DNA of 50,266 nucleotides from Kaiparowitsia implicata GSE-PSE-MK54-09C (GCA_019359435.1 JAHHHI010000001.1:1-50266); one strand, 5' to 3'; numbered from the stretch's first letter, positions 1 to 9,525 are shown. Numbers and translations are program-made. Notes: a model not told the origin generated them from the sequence alone.

Positions 1-257
<257 letters not shown>

Positions 258-395
258 CGTCCTATCTTAAAGTTTCGGTGTTGCCAGCCAGCTAACAAGT
301 TGATGAAGCGGGCAGTTGAGAGATCTTATGGGGATGCCCAAGTTATCTGCTGCCGCTTATCTTTGTCGTTAGCCAATAGTCAACGTCAGTTCGGG

Positions 396-1265
396 TTAAG
401 CAGAAACAGGCAAAGCGGTATCAATGAGCAGAGAAGGCTTCTTGGGTTGGTGGCAGTCGGCGATCAGTCGGCAGACTCAGTTGACCAAGCAGTTGAGCGG
501 AGAACGATGACGCGAATGCTCAATCTGAGAACTGTTGTTGAGCTGGTCGATCACAGATTCAATCACCGCTCGTCGGCGCAGCAATAGCTTATCAGCCAGC
601 CCCATCAGACGGGTCTTCCTGTTTCGTGTGAGCTTGGTGAACAGTGGGATGCCAGAGTTCTGCCAGAGCTGGAGGGCGAGTTTTTGGGAAACATAGCCTC
701 GGTCGCCAAACACCTTCCCGAAGAGTCGTTGGAGGAGTTGAGGTCGAGGCTTACGGTCATCGGTATGACCGTCGGTATGACCGGGAGTCAACTGGACGTT
801 GAGGAGTTCCCCTCGCTCATGGATGACCAAGTGCAACGTGAAGCCAAAGAACCAGTCTACGGAGGTGTTGCCTCGAGCCGCTAAGGGGTTGAATACTCTG
901 TGGGAGGCAATCCGACGATTGTGGCAGACCTTGATGCGGGTCGCATCACTGAAGCTGAGACCCGTACACGTGCCAAAGCACTGCCGCAACTAGGCCCATA
1001 CCGGGATGAGAGTCGAGGGTATCCATTCGACAACGCGGTTGTAGCTGACCAACCCTGGAAAGGCTTTACGCCAATAGCGACCAACCAATTGAGTATAAAC
1101 CCACTTGAAATCGCGGTAGGCCGACTGATGGAAGGCAATCAAACTCGTCATCATTTCGCTTCAGCACAGGCGACGCGACCGCTGCCGCATCTGTAAGCCG
1201 TCCCCTAACAGTGGCTGCTGCCACGGGGGTTCAAACCACTGGCAAAAGTCATCGACATGACAAAA
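396..1265 (-). pseudogene. IS982-family transposase, multiply interrupted
   Basis: One minus-strand frame shows the whole IS982 protein in pieces: CHVDDFCQWFEPPWQQ, then [18 protein letters not shown], then SDATRIKVCHNRRIASHRVF, GNTSVDWFFGFTLHLV, FGDRGYVSQKLA and, near the end, CHQPKKPSL. The DDE region carries the VCHNRRI and GFTLHL landmarks of the family. The frame is broken by TGA at 1161-1163, TAG at 990-992 and TGA at 477-479, and has no clear start. The natural stop would be TAA at 396-398. Just beyond it, 383-395 reads ACGTCAGTTCGGG, which matches the right ends of the miniature elements elsewhere in this window. The opposite end is not recognisable. The copy is inactive. Confidence 0.85.
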
Positions 1266-1309
1266 TTAGGATTCTAGACTAAGCCTGGGGTGGTTAGATG
1301 AATTGAGAA

Positions 1310-2398
1310 TTAGGTACTTTCAACTCTATCTATTCCGCCCCTCCTTATCCCGAACTCACGTTTGATTAAATCCTCAGGCTTCAGCGCGCCTTGCTCAGTA
1401 ATCACAGCCGTAATCAATCTGGCCGGGGTCACATCAAACGCTGGGTTATAAAATGCAATTCCCTCTGGGCAAATGGAGGTTTCACCAATATGTGAAATCT
1501 CAGTAGAGTCCCGTTCTTCAATGGGAATTTGCGACCCATCTACTAAGCCAAAATCCACGGTGGAAAAGGGCGCTGCGACAAAAAAAGGAATATCGTGCGC
1601 GTGTGCCACAATCGCCAGACCATAGGTGCCAATCTTATTTGCCACATCCCCATTCGCCGTAATGCGGTCGGCCCCGACCACCACCGCATCGACCATCCCC
1701 TGCTGCATGCAGTGCGCCGCCATACTATCGGTAATGAGTGTGATAGGAATCTCTTCTTGGACACATTCCCAGGCGGTGAGGCGGGCTCCCTGCAAGCGAG
1801 GTCGGGTCTCGTCAGCATAGAGCCGTTCCAGCCGCTCACTACGCCATGCCGAGCGCACTACCCCCAATGCCGTGCCATACCCTGCTGTCGCCAATGCACC
1901 CGCATTGCAGTGGGTCAACAGCCGCAGCCGATGCGGCGTTTGGGGCAGCGCGGCAAGGCCATAATCACCAATGGCTTCGCACATCTGCAAGTCTTCGAGT
2001 TGAATGGCCTGAGCCGTCTGTAATATAACCTGCTTAAGATAGTCAACCTGTCCAATGCTTTGGCGCGTCACACGCATGACTCGGTCGATCGCCCAAAACA
2101 GGTTGACGGCCGTGGGTCGAGTGGCACGCAGGGTATCTGCTACATGCCCTAGTTGAGTCAAGAACACCTCGCGATCGCCCGTCTCAATCTCTCGGGCACC
2201 AAGATACATCCCATAGGCCGCAGCGACCCCGATTGCCGGTGCTCCGCGCACAATCATAGTTTTGATGGCGATCGCCATATCAGCACAACGGCTAATCTGC
2301 ACCAAGTCATACTCACTCGGCAACCGGGTTTGATCGATCAGCAAGACATGATCATCTTGCCAAATCACCGGATAAACATGATGAGGCGCTAGAGACAT
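1310..2398 (-). CDS. mtnA: S-methyl-5-thioribose-1-phosphate isomerase
   Basis: Isomerises 5-methylthioribose-1-phosphate to 5-methylthioribulose-1-phosphate in the methionine salvage pathway (cytosol). The protein is about 362 residues, the usual family length, and belongs to the eIF2B-like/MtnA superfamily. Diagnostic segments are [18 protein letters not shown] near the N-terminus, [19 protein letters not shown] holding the catalytic Cys (about residue 164), and [20 protein letters not shown] with the catalytic Asp (about 244). I prefer ATG at 2398 because AGGATGGA lies about 8-10 bases upstream; an in-frame ATG at 2410 is also possible. No other salvage gene is adjacent. Confidence 0.95.
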   Translation of the reverse strand: MSLAPHHVYPVIWQDDHVLLIDQTRLPSEYDLVQISRCADMAIAIKTMIVRGAPAIGVAAAYGMYLGAREIETGDREVFLTQLGHVADTLRATRPTAVNLFWAIDRVMRVTRQSIGQVDYLKQVILQTAQAIQLEDLQMCEAIGDYGLAALPQTPHRLRLLTHCNAGALATAGYGTALGVVRSAWRSERLERLYADETRPRLQGARLTAWECVQEEIPITLITDSMAAHCMQQGMVDAVVVGADRITANGDVANKIGTYGLAIVAHAHDIPFFVAAPFSTVDFGLVDGSQIPIEERDSTEISHIGETSICPEGIAFYNPAFDVTPARLITAVITEQGALKPEDLIKREFGIRRGGIDRVEST

Positions 2399-2666
2399 TG
2401 AGCATTCCATCCTACAGATTCGTGGCTGTCAATATCCTATAGCAACCGCCAGAGCAAGAGAGTCCGTAGAGTCTATAGTTGTTTAACTTCCTTAAAAGTG
2501 CGCAGAGCAGCGGTTTCAAACTTCTTATTCTGTATGGCAATACCATCACTATCAGTTAATCCCAAAAATGTCGTGAAACCCTTGATAGGAAGTGGTTCCA
2601 CGGTACAACATGTCTGAGGCGATTAAATGAGGAGATCCGAGTAAGGGCTCAAGTCAATCTAGTAGC

Positions 2667-3413
2667 TTAGCTAGCAAACACTGCACCCTGTCGCTGCAAA
2701 TATCGCTTCTGCTCTGGGGTAATGCCAGTGCTCGCATCAAATCGTGTGCCTTCTACCGTGCAACTTTCAAAATTCACGTTTAAACAGCTCACGCGGCGCA
2801 TCAAGGCATGAGACAGGTCTACCCCGTATAAGTTTGCGCCCCGTAGGTTCGCACCTGAGAGATCGGCATTGCGAAATTCTGCAGACGAGAGATTGGCTCC
2901 CTGCAATACTACCCGATGCAACCGTGCATCCCTAAACTTGCAGTATGGCAGGGTCGCATAAGCAAAATTAGCGCCAGTCAGCTCTGTACCCACAAACCTG
3001 GCATACTGCATCTTGGCATTCGTAAAATTTGCGTAGCGGGCGGATGCGCTCGTGAGGTCTGCCTGGTATAGATTTGCCGCCACAAACGTTGACTGATCCA
3101 ACACAGAAGCAGTCAAATCAGCTCGCATTAGTGATGCTCCATTAAAGTTTGAGCCCGCAATGCTAACTTGAACCAACTTGGCATCTGTAAAATCTTTGTT
3201 GTGAAGGTCTTGCCTATCAAGGTTGCTACCGGGCTGCAGCCGATTACCAGCAAACCCTTCTTCCAGGCTTAAACCGGCCTGCCGAAACAAGACAGGAATC
3301 TCGTCAGTCTGGCTGTTTAGAATTCGGGCAATGGTCTCACGCTGATGCTCCGAAAGCTGGCCGCCAACCGAGAGTAACCTCTCTAGTAAACGTTGGATTT
3401 CTGCATCAGACAC
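2667..3413 (-). CDS. pentapeptide-repeat protein
   Basis: 248 residues. An N-terminal helical segment of about 60 residues (MSDAEIQRLLERLLSVGGQL) is followed by many A(D/N)LxX repeats from about residue 65 to 225, for example LTGANFAYATLPYCKFRDA and ADLSGANLRGANLYGVDLS. These predict a right-handed quadrilateral beta-helix. There is no signal peptide or membrane segment, so it is probably cytoplasmic. The C-terminus (STGITPEQKRYLQRQGAVF) is the common end of cyanobacterial pentapeptide proteins. It starts 9 bases after the stop of the small gene at 3423-3659, so the two are very likely co-transcribed. The function of this member is unknown. Confidence 0.9.
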   Translation of the reverse strand: MSDAEIQRLLERLLSVGGQLSEHQRETIARILNSQTDEIPVLFRQAGLSLEEGFAGNRLQPGSNLDRQDLHNKDFTDAKLVQVSIAGSNFNGASLMRADLTASVLDQSTFVAANLYQADLTSASARYANFTNAKMQYARFVGTELTGANFAYATLPYCKFRDARLHRVVLQGANLSSAEFRNADLSGANLRGANLYGVDLSHALMRRVSCLNVNFESCTVEGTRFDASTGITPEQKRYLQRQGAVFAS

Positions 3414-3422
3414 GCTTAAGAC

Positions 3423-3659
3423 TTAACCTGCACGCTTCGCCAGATGAACCTTAGGTGTAGCTTCCCATGTATTGAGAAGGATTTCAATCACTGAGCGCTT
3501 ATTAGGACTGATTTCCCGTAATAATGCCTCGAGTTGAACCTTATCCGACAGGATTTCAGCCGTTAAACCATTCGGAAGCGCAGAGACTCCATTAGGATTC
3601 GATGGTTTAAGCGCATACATATCCTGTACCGTCTCCTCAACACTCTGAGATTGAAACAT
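3423..3659 (-). CDS. small hypothetical protein upstream of pentapeptide protein
   Basis: 78 residues starting MFQSQSVEETVQDMYALK. It has no Cys, no signal peptide and no membrane segment. The C-terminal half (LEALLREISPNKRSVIEILL) looks helical and ends in a basic tail, HLAKRAG. It lies directly before the pentapeptide-repeat gene with a 9-base gap and the same orientation, which suggests an operon and possibly interacting products. I do not recognise a family. Its reality is supported by tight coupling and by the absence of a competing frame. Confidence 0.6.
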   Translation of the reverse strand: MFQSQSVEETVQDMYALKPSNPNGVSALPNGLTAEILSDKVQLEALLREISPNKRSVIEILLNTWEATPKVHLAKRAG

Positions 3660-3856
3660 AATTAAATTACCTAAGGCTATCAGCAGTCGGACTCAGTCAC
3701 ATCGTCGTGTCAAGCAGCACTATGAGTAAGGGGTAGTGCCTGCCTGTGTACTTACGCACGCACTGAGAAACAGCTTAGAGTGATCTGAACACTGAACTTG
3801 AAATCGACGCTAGAGCATTACAGCGATCGCCCAATCATATCGCTATAATGCGAAAT

Positions 3857-3949
3857 ATGAAGCTACACTTTCAGCAAACTACAGCATTGCTCGCTTTTAC
3901 GGAGCAATTGCAGAAGCTTAAAAGGTGTGCTCACATTTCCTCATTATAG
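3857..3949 (+). pseudogene. possible N-terminal stub of an HD-domain hydrolase
   Basis: A 30-codon frame starts MKLHFQQTTALLAFTEQLQK and soon hits a stop. The stretch LLAFTEQLQKLK resembles the first helix of YfbR-like HD-domain phosphohydrolases of cyanobacteria, where the next residues should be a VYR/ILR segment and then the HD motif. Here the frame diverges after the Lys (about position 3920). It may be a truncated gene remnant or a chance frame; the identification rests on 12 residues only. Confidence 0.25.
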
Positions 3950-4120
3950 TCCCCGATTAGGGGCAAAGAATCACACTTCCGTAACAGGTTAGCCAAAAAT
4001 TCACCAACATACGGCTTCGGTGAAGGCACAAAGCTGGCTCTGAACCTCAATGGGCAGTGACAATCCAGGAAAATAAATGCTCGGGCAAGCTGTGAGCGCG
4101 GCAGGGGGCTTGGTTTCGCA

Positions 4121-4159
4121 ATCAGTTCGTGCTCTTATGGGCCAAGAGCATGAACTGAT
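4121..4159. repeat. 16-bp stem inverted repeat (hairpin)
   Basis: ATCAGTTCGTGCTCTT at 4121-4136 pairs with AAGAGCATGAACTGAT at 4144-4159, one imperfect pair in 16, with a 7-base loop ATGGGCC. No T-run follows on either strand, so an intrinsic terminator is not clearly supported. It may be the end of a lost element or a regulatory stem-loop. Confidence 0.6.
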
Positions 4160-4357
4160 CATTGCTAGGCATGCGTAAAGGGTCGATAGACACGTACCCC
4201 TCTTTGACTCAATCTATAACTGCGACCTTGCTTTGCTTGATGCAGCTTAGCGTCTTGGCATGACTAGAATCGGTAGCCTGCATTACTCAATATTACTCAG
4301 TTGCCTTCAGAAGAACCTGAAATGAAAGCGGTGTTAAATCACGGCTGAATCTGAGTA

Positions 4358-4403
4358 ACCGAGTTCGGGACAGGCCTAAACCCTTAATGAGCCGAACTGA
4401 GGT
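4358..4403 (+). repeat. 46-bp miniature IS982-type element, internally deleted
   Basis: The left end ACCGAGTTCGGGACAGGCC runs into TAAACCCTTAATG, and the right end reads GCCGAACTGAGGT. The left half follows the left half of the 122-bp elements at 15976 and 47687 (ACCTGAGTTCGGGATAAG, then AAACCCT). The two hairpins between them are missing. No target duplication is visible. Confidence 0.55.
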
Positions 4404-4584
4404 GGAGGACGGGCGAGTAGAAACAGTCATGCGCCCTAAGAGATAGTGAATGCTTGATTCATCCTCATATCCACCAGTTCTAACATGAGATAACGCTATT
4501 TCTTGCTCAGCCCCAGCGAAGGATTGAGCAAGCGCCCGACCTGATGCCAAGTTTATCATGACCAGACTCGTGCAAACGCGATAC

Positions 4585-5778
4585 TCAGGGCACTGAACGA
4601 GGATAGGTTTGCTGGATACAGCTTGATGCGATGAGAAACCCTACAGCAGTCCACAACAACTCTGAGGTAGGGTCAATACTGCCACTCTGCGCCGTAAGCA
4701 GGAATGATAAAGCCAGTCCAGTCCCCATGCCTCCTAAATACAGGCCAGTGCTCAAACCCGCTCGGGTAGTAGGCAGCATTCGGATAGCGTAGGGAATTTG
4801 GTTGATGAGTAAGAGAGCGAGCGCAATTCCTAAAAATGGGATGATGGCGATCGCCAGTTGGCGGCTATTGGCTAATAGCCCTAGTCCCATAAGGGTAGGA
4901 ATGGCAGCCAGAGCAACCAGCATCATGCGCTGAACACGGTGCTGAGACAACCAGCGTTGGAGCGGAACAGCGGCGATCGCCACAATTGCCAGCATCCCCG
5001 GCGTCATCCAAGCTGTTTGAAGCTGAGGAAGCTCTTGTTGGAGCGCGTCAGGGAACGCCCCTAGCAAAGACGTAATCTCAATCCCCGCGCCCAGTCCGAC
5101 TCCAAACGTCACAAACACAAAAGAGGCTCGCATCGAAGGAATTGTAGCAGGGATGGGTAACAGGCTTTGCTGCGGATCTGAAGCATGCAGCAACCATGCA
5201 CCCAGCATTAGCATTGCCGCACTAAGCAACAATAAGGGGGCCAACCCTATCTGCGATATCTGCTGGCTGATCAGCAACCCAATCACTGCAACCCCAGCCA
5301 CAATCGAAATTAGGCACGCATTCGCACGAGCGAGATGAGGGGTCGGCGCAAATTGGGCCAATAGCGCCATGGTTGGCACACGTACCACCATGACGCCCAA
5401 CGCCCAGATCACTAGTAGCGGTAAAATCAGCCAACCTACAGGCACCCACAAGGATAGAGGCAGTAAGAGGGCGATCGCCGCAATACCCACCACAGTCACA
5501 ACCACGCCTCCAATAATTAGGGAAAAGCGCTGCCCACGCGGTTGGCTAAGGCGATCAGAAAACAAGCCAATTGCAGGCTCTAACGCCGCCCCCAGCAGGC
5601 CCAAACCAACACCCAGACGTTCTACCCATTGAGCATATTGCGTCAGCGCAAGCAAATCGGGATAACTAAACTGAAACACAATCCACCCCAACACAGTGGC
5701 CGCCATTAGTGCAGAAACTCCCCAGATTTGCTTCCAGAGGATCGGCGGCAGTGTAGAAGTAGAATCGCTAGGCGCCAT
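4585..5778 (-). CDS. MFS transporter
   Basis: 397 residues, strongly hydrophobic, with about 12 predicted membrane segments. After the second helix comes GLFSDRLSQPRGQRFSLIIG, the conserved cytoplasmic loop 2-3 motif of MFS and GPH-like carriers. Other helices include VVVTVVGIAAIALLLPL and AGLSTGLYLGGMGTGLALSF. It is an inner-membrane secondary transporter. The substrate is not deducible, and no metabolic neighbour suggests one. It stands alone between repeat-bearing spacers. Confidence 0.85.
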   Translation of the reverse strand: MAPSDSTSTLPPILWKQIWGVSALMAATVLGWIVFQFSYPDLLALTQYAQWVERLGVGLGLLGAALEPAIGLFSDRLSQPRGQRFSLIIGGVVVTVVGIAAIALLLPLSLWVPVGWLILPLLVIWALGVMVVRVPTMALLAQFAPTPHLARANACLISIVAGVAVIGLLISQQISQIGLAPLLLLSAAMLMLGAWLLHASDPQQSLLPIPATIPSMRASFVFVTFGVGLGAGIEITSLLGAFPDALQQELPQLQTAWMTPGMLAIVAIAAVPLQRWLSQHRVQRMMLVALAAIPTLMGLGLLANSRQLAIAIIPFLGIALALLLINQIPYAIRMLPTTRAGLSTGLYLGGMGTGLALSFLLTAQSGSIDPTSELLWTAVGFLIASSCIQQTYPRSVP

Positions 5779-6064
5779 TAATTACGTGCAGTGACAATAT
5801 CGGGGTTGAATAGTGGATGCTAGCGTCGTGAATGGCCCAGAACTACTTGCTCAAGAGACAGACTGAATCTGTAGAGTGACCCATATCCATTCAGCAACAA
5901 CACAGGCTGCAAAGGCTGTTTCGGGTTGAGCATTACTATGCTGATGCTATTTCGCCGCGAATCATCAGAGTATGCGCAAAACCAATGATTGCTGCAGGGC
6001 CTTGATCGCAAAGTTTATAGCATAAAACCTTGACAGACTAAAAGCTTTACCCCAAGAGTAAGCC

Positions 6065-6195
6065 CTAGGGCGTGTCATCAATTCCAACTAAACGCCTGAT
6101 GCTATGAGCGTTGCCACGCCCGACCCAAAAACCAGGCTAGGGGCTGTGACTGTTGATTTCTGGGATATCAGAGGCTAATTGATGACAGTCCCTAG
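6065..6195. mobile_element. IS5-like MITE with CTAG target duplication
   Basis: A 123-bp insert (6069-6191) has terminal inverted repeats GGCGTGTCATCAATT on the left and, read inward from the right, GGACTGTCATCAATT (13 of 15 identical). It is flanked on both sides by CTAG (6065-6068 and 6192-6195), a target typical of IS5-group elements. It contains no transposase frame, so it would be a non-autonomous derivative. It fills most of the 440-base spacer between the MFS gene and the decayed gene at 6221; nothing else is seen there. Confidence 0.75.
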
Positions 6196-6220
6196 CTCAC
6201 TCTATCCGATTGTTACTGCA

Positions 6221-6762
6221 TTACCTCAAGTTCGACGATATCCCTGGCCCTTCAAGGTTCATCTCTTGATTCTGCAACGCTAGGTGTTGTGCAAGGGCCC
6301 TCCTAGGCCCCCGGCTTCTTGAAGAAACAATACCGTGGTGATCGGCAGGGCTGACTTCCGCCTGCTTTTGCAGTCGCTGGGTGCGGTTATTCACCGTCTC
6401 CAAACAGGCAGCGGGGCTAGACGGCATCGCCTTTAGCAGGGTGGTTAAAATAGCTGGGTCGCGGTGCGGTGGCTATCGATGCGCTCAAACATCTGCTCTT
6501 CCGCTGGAGTGGCCTGAGCTTCTACTGGCGGCACCTGACGTTCAGGAACGTGCTGCTTCAGATCATTCAGCACGTCCTTCTTGGCGCATGTACAGGTCAC
6601 GAATGTTGTCCTGGGTGTAGCTGAGGCGTCGTTGGCGATCGCCATCACCTTACCAGCCGCGTCTACCCCTACCACAACACCCCAGATTTCTGCGGGCGAA
6701 TTGCCCACGATTTTAGGCGACGAAAACCTGCTGCAACAGGTGAACAGCACGATTTTAGGCAC
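6221..6762 (-). pseudogene. frameshifted hypothetical gene
   Basis: Two minus-strand frames join into one protein. The first (6762-6445) contains VVVGVDAAGKVMAIANDASA, then DVLNDLKQHVPERQVPPVEA and ATPAEEQMFERIDSHR. The second frame continues DPAILTTLLKAMPSSPAACL and ENVNNR-like sequence (ETVNNRTQRLQKQAEVSP) to the stop at 6221. The switch occurs around 6455-6465 and implies a one-base indel. I do not recognise the family. The smooth continuation of amphipathic sequence across the shift supports a once intact gene of about 180 residues. Confidence 0.5.
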
Positions 6763-6791
6763 TTGTCGACTGCTGCACTGTCTACGAATAA

Positions 6792-7598
6792 CTACGAATA
6801 ATCTGATGCAGGCAGATCAAACGATGAAAAAGAATCAGACCTATCATTCGGCTGCTGCCCGCTTAACATCTTTGCCACAATTGGCTTAGCGTTACGGAGA
6901 GTCCACTGCAACGCATCTTGCAAGATCTGTTCAGCTTGTGCCCCATCATTCGCTGCAATCCGCTCTAATAAGCGATCATGAAAATCAAATGATTCAGCCA
7001 CACGAGTCTCTGTGCTATACGCCAGATAAATGTAACGCTCTGAATGCTCCCGTAGGAACAAGACCCGCTTAAGCAACCGTTGCCGCTCTGTCACTTGGTA
7101 ACACTGCATCCGGAATTGCCATTCAGTTTGCAAATAATCTCGCAAGTTTAAGGTTTGCGTTAACTGCGCCAGGTTGTTTAACGTCTGACGCAGGGGGAAG
7201 AGCTGTTCTGGCTGCAACATTTCAGCGGTTAGGCGAGCTGCGAGCCCTTCTATTCCCATGCGCAGGGCATAGATTTCCTCAAACTCTTCTACTGTTAGCT
7301 CTGTGACTCGGGCACCGTAATTTGGCACCAGCTCTACTAAGCCTTCTTGATCTAATGTGCGAAAGGCTTCACGAACCGGTGTGCGGCTGACATTAAACTG
7401 AACTGAAATGTCTTTTTGCCGCAGCCATGCACCCGGCGAAATCTGGTTATACAAAATCGCATGGCGGAGTGAGTGATAAACCCAATCGTGCACAGATTGT
7501 TCAGCAGGCCCTTCCGAACCATTTGACCCTCCCATTGCCACTGTTGCGCCTTGAGGCCAGCGCCGCCCAGGACCGCTGGCATGGTGAGCTTGGGACAT
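6792..7598 (-). CDS. GntR-family regulator, FadR/FCD subfamily
   Basis: 268 residues. A winged helix covers about residues 36-105 (WLRQKDISVQFNVSRTPVRE, then AFRTLDQEGLVELVPNYGAR), with the SRTPVREA recognition-helix signature. An all-helical FCD ligand domain follows to about 245, with ESFDFHDRLLERIAANDGAQ carrying the metal/ligand-binding His. The first 30 residues are Gly/Ser-rich, so the true start may be further in. It is last in the run SBP-permease-permease-ATPase-regulator (36-base gap after the ATPase gene) and is probably the local regulator of that importer. The ligand is inferred to be the transported compound or a catabolite. Confidence 0.9.
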   Translation of the reverse strand: MSQAHHASGPGRRWPQGATVAMGGSNGSEGPAEQSVHDWVYHSLRHAILYNQISPGAWLRQKDISVQFNVSRTPVREAFRTLDQEGLVELVPNYGARVTELTVEEFEEIYALRMGIEGLAARLTAEMLQPEQLFPLRQTLNNLAQLTQTLNLRDYLQTEWQFRMQCYQVTERQRLLKRVLFLREHSERYIYLAYSTETRVAESFDFHDRLLERIAANDGAQAEQILQDALQWTLRNAKPIVAKMLSGQQPNDRSDSFSSFDLPASDYS

Positions 7599-7634
7599 AC
7601 TTTAAAAATCAAAATCTAGTATCGCAATATCTAC

Positions 7635-8690
7635 TCAAGCACTGATTATGGCAACCTTGGCCTCGGGCCGCACCTGCACGGGAACGGTCTCCCCAGGTTG
7701 AACGGGCGCGGATGACATGAAAGATAGGCGCGGCCCATTGGGAAGTTGGCCATAGACCAGATAGCTTGATCCAGTATATTCGGAGGCCAACACAACCAGC
7801 ATCACACCCGTTGAATCAACTTGTAAATCGGTAGGCCGTAGAGCTAGCGTCACAGTATGAGCATTTCTGTGAGCATTCAAATGTTGGGGCGCAATGGGAG
7901 CAATGAGACCTGGCACTATTTCCACTTGATTGCCCCCTACATAATGAGCTTCTACGATTTCAGCCCGGCTTAGAAAGCGCGCCACAAATTCGTTGACAGG
8001 CCGATCCCATAATGTTTCTGGGTTACCGTACTGCTCAACTCGTCCGGCTCGAAGCACGGCAATCCGATCGGCGATCGCCAGCGCCTCTGTTTGATCATGG
8101 GTGACAAACAGGGTCGTCACACCCGCTTCTCTTAACAACGACACAAGACTGCTGCGTAGAGACACCCGTAGTTGAGGATCAAGGGCTGCCAGAGGTTCGT
8201 CCAGTAACAAAACGCGGGGTTGAACAGCCAAGGCCCGAGCGATGGCAACCCGCTGCCGCTGCCCACCGGAGAGATCATGAACAGACCGGCGGGCTAAAGC
8301 CTGAATTTGGCACAGGTCTAGCAAGTGCTCAGTGCGCCTCTGACGCTGCTGGCGCGGCTGTCCTTGCATCCGTAAGCCAAAGGCAATGTTCTCAGCCACC
8401 GTGAGGTGATCGAACAGGGCATAACTCTGCGGAACCCACCCCACCTGACGCTGTTCAGGCGGTTTTCTAGCCACATTCATGTCATCTAGCAGCAACGTTC
8501 CTCGGGTCGGATAAATTAACCCGGCTACCAGCTTTAGTAAGGTAGACTTGCCGCAGCCTGAAGGCCCCACCAACACGACGAGCTCTCCCGGTTTGACCAC
8601 CAGATTAATATCATCAACCGCCCATTCCTCTGGGCCATAGCCGTAGGACACCTGTTGAAATTGGAGTGTGGCAGGATTCGTAAACGCCAT
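7635..8690 (-). CDS. ABC importer ATPase (PotA/FbpC type)
   Basis: 351 residues. The Walker A motif is VGPSGCGKSTLLKLVAGL, the Q-loop lies in QVGWVPQSYALFDHLTVAEN, the signature is LSGGQRQRVAIARAL, Walker B is VLLLDEPLAALDPQL and the H-loop is TLFVTHDQTEAL. All catalytic residues are present. A C-terminal TOBE-like domain of about 110 residues is typical of spermidine, iron, molybdate or sugar importers. Its ATG overlaps the TAA of the permease upstream by one base (8690), indicating translational coupling. It would power the complex formed with the two permeases before it. Confidence 0.93.
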   Translation of the reverse strand: MAFTNPATLQFQQVSYGYGPEEWAVDDINLVVKPGELVVLVGPSGCGKSTLLKLVAGLIYPTRGTLLLDDMNVARKPPEQRQVGWVPQSYALFDHLTVAENIAFGLRMQGQPRQQRQRRTEHLLDLCQIQALARRSVHDLSGGQRQRVAIARALAVQPRVLLLDEPLAALDPQLRVSLRSSLVSLLREAGVTTLFVTHDQTEALAIADRIAVLRAGRVEQYGNPETLWDRPVNEFVARFLSRAEIVEAHYVGGNQVEIVPGLIAPIAPQHLNAHRNAHTVTLALRPTDLQVDSTGVMLVVLASEYTGSSYLVYGQLPNGPRLSFMSSAPVQPGETVPVQVRPEAKVAIISA

Positions 8691-9490
8691 TATGCTTGCC
8701 CGACCTTGGCACCACCCAAACTCTCAATCGCAACCGCCGCAGGAATCACAAACAGCAAAAACCATACGGTTCTAGCGGCCGCCACTTCTAACCGTCCAGT
8801 AATGTAAGCAGAATATAGGTCAACAGGCAGCGTCTTATTCAGTGGGGTAAACAAGAAAAATGAGACGTTGAACTCTCCCAACGAAAGCGTTAGCACGATA
8901 ATTGCAGCAGCCAGAAGCGCGCCTCGAATCTGGGGCAGGGTGATAAACACAAGCCGTTTCCAGGTGTTGGTGCCCAGCGTCATGCCAACGGCCTCTAGCT
9001 CCTGCAGGTGGGGCTGACTCAAGGCTGGCGTCAGGGTGCCCACCCAAAACGGTAGGGTATAGAGTAAATGTCCGCCAATTAATAGCCAGCCATTGGCTTT
9101 CCAGGTGGGATACGCCAGCAGTAATCCCAGGGCGATCGCAATACCAGGAATTGCCAGCGGCAGCATTGTTAACGACATCAGCACCTGCCGTCCCCGAAAA
9201 CGCGATCGCGCGAGCACCCACGCCGCCGGAAACCCCACCATAGTATTGAGGAGCAACACTTGCAGCGCCAATTGCACGCTAAACCAGGCATGGGGGCTTA
9301 CGGCCTCCCATCCTGCTTGTAGCCATTTCAGCGTAAATCCGCCGCTCCAAGGCCCCTGCTGCCAAACTGACGTTGTGGCGACTGCCAGCAATAATGGCAG
9401 GGGAATCAAGCAGATGAATGCACTTAAGAGCGCAAACACTTTGCCAATTCTCTCAACAGGATCTCGCGTCACAGTGTGTGTTCTCCCCAA
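8690..9490 (-). CDS. ABC importer inner-membrane permease (second)
   Basis: 266 residues with about six membrane helices. The EAA-type cytoplasmic loop reads LEAVGMTLGTNTWKRLVFIT followed by LPQI, the coupling helix that docks to the ATPase. It resembles PotC/CysW-type permeases. It follows the first permease by 35 bases and overlaps the ATPase start by one base, so it belongs to the same operon. Confidence 0.9.
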   Translation of the reverse strand: MGRTHTVTRDPVERIGKVFALLSAFICLIPLPLLLAVATTSVWQQGPWSGGFTLKWLQAGWEAVSPHAWFSVQLALQVLLLNTMVGFPAAWVLARSRFRGRQVLMSLTMLPLAIPGIAIALGLLLAYPTWKANGWLLIGGHLLYTLPFWVGTLTPALSQPHLQELEAVGMTLGTNTWKRLVFITLPQIRGALLAAAIIVLTLSLGEFNVSFFLFTPLNKTLPVDLYSAYITGRLEVAAARTVWFLLFVIPAAVAIESLGGAKVGQA

Positions 9491-9525
9491 AAATAGCGAT
9501 ATCGGTTGGCGGCTCGTCTGCTTCT

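Larger units (their letters stand above)
3660..4584. other. gene-poor spacer with repeats and remnants
   Basis: About 925 bases with no convincing complete gene. It holds a short open frame at 3857-3949 (listed separately), a strong hairpin at 4121-4159 and a 46-bp IS982-type miniature remnant at 4358-4403. A TATAAT hexamer is at 3844-3849, but no well-spaced -35 is seen. The 88-codon minus frame 4293-4559 runs straight through the repeat and is not believed to be a gene. Confidence 0.6.

Noticed and set aside
1280-1310. Opposite terminal repeat of the decayed IS982 copy
   Set aside because: GGGGTGGTTAGATG-type sequence matches the expected end too poorly and no target duplication can be paired with 376-382.
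4293-4559. 88-codon minus-strand frame as a gene
   Set aside because: It reads through the 46-bp repeat remnant, has no family resemblance and no ribosome site.
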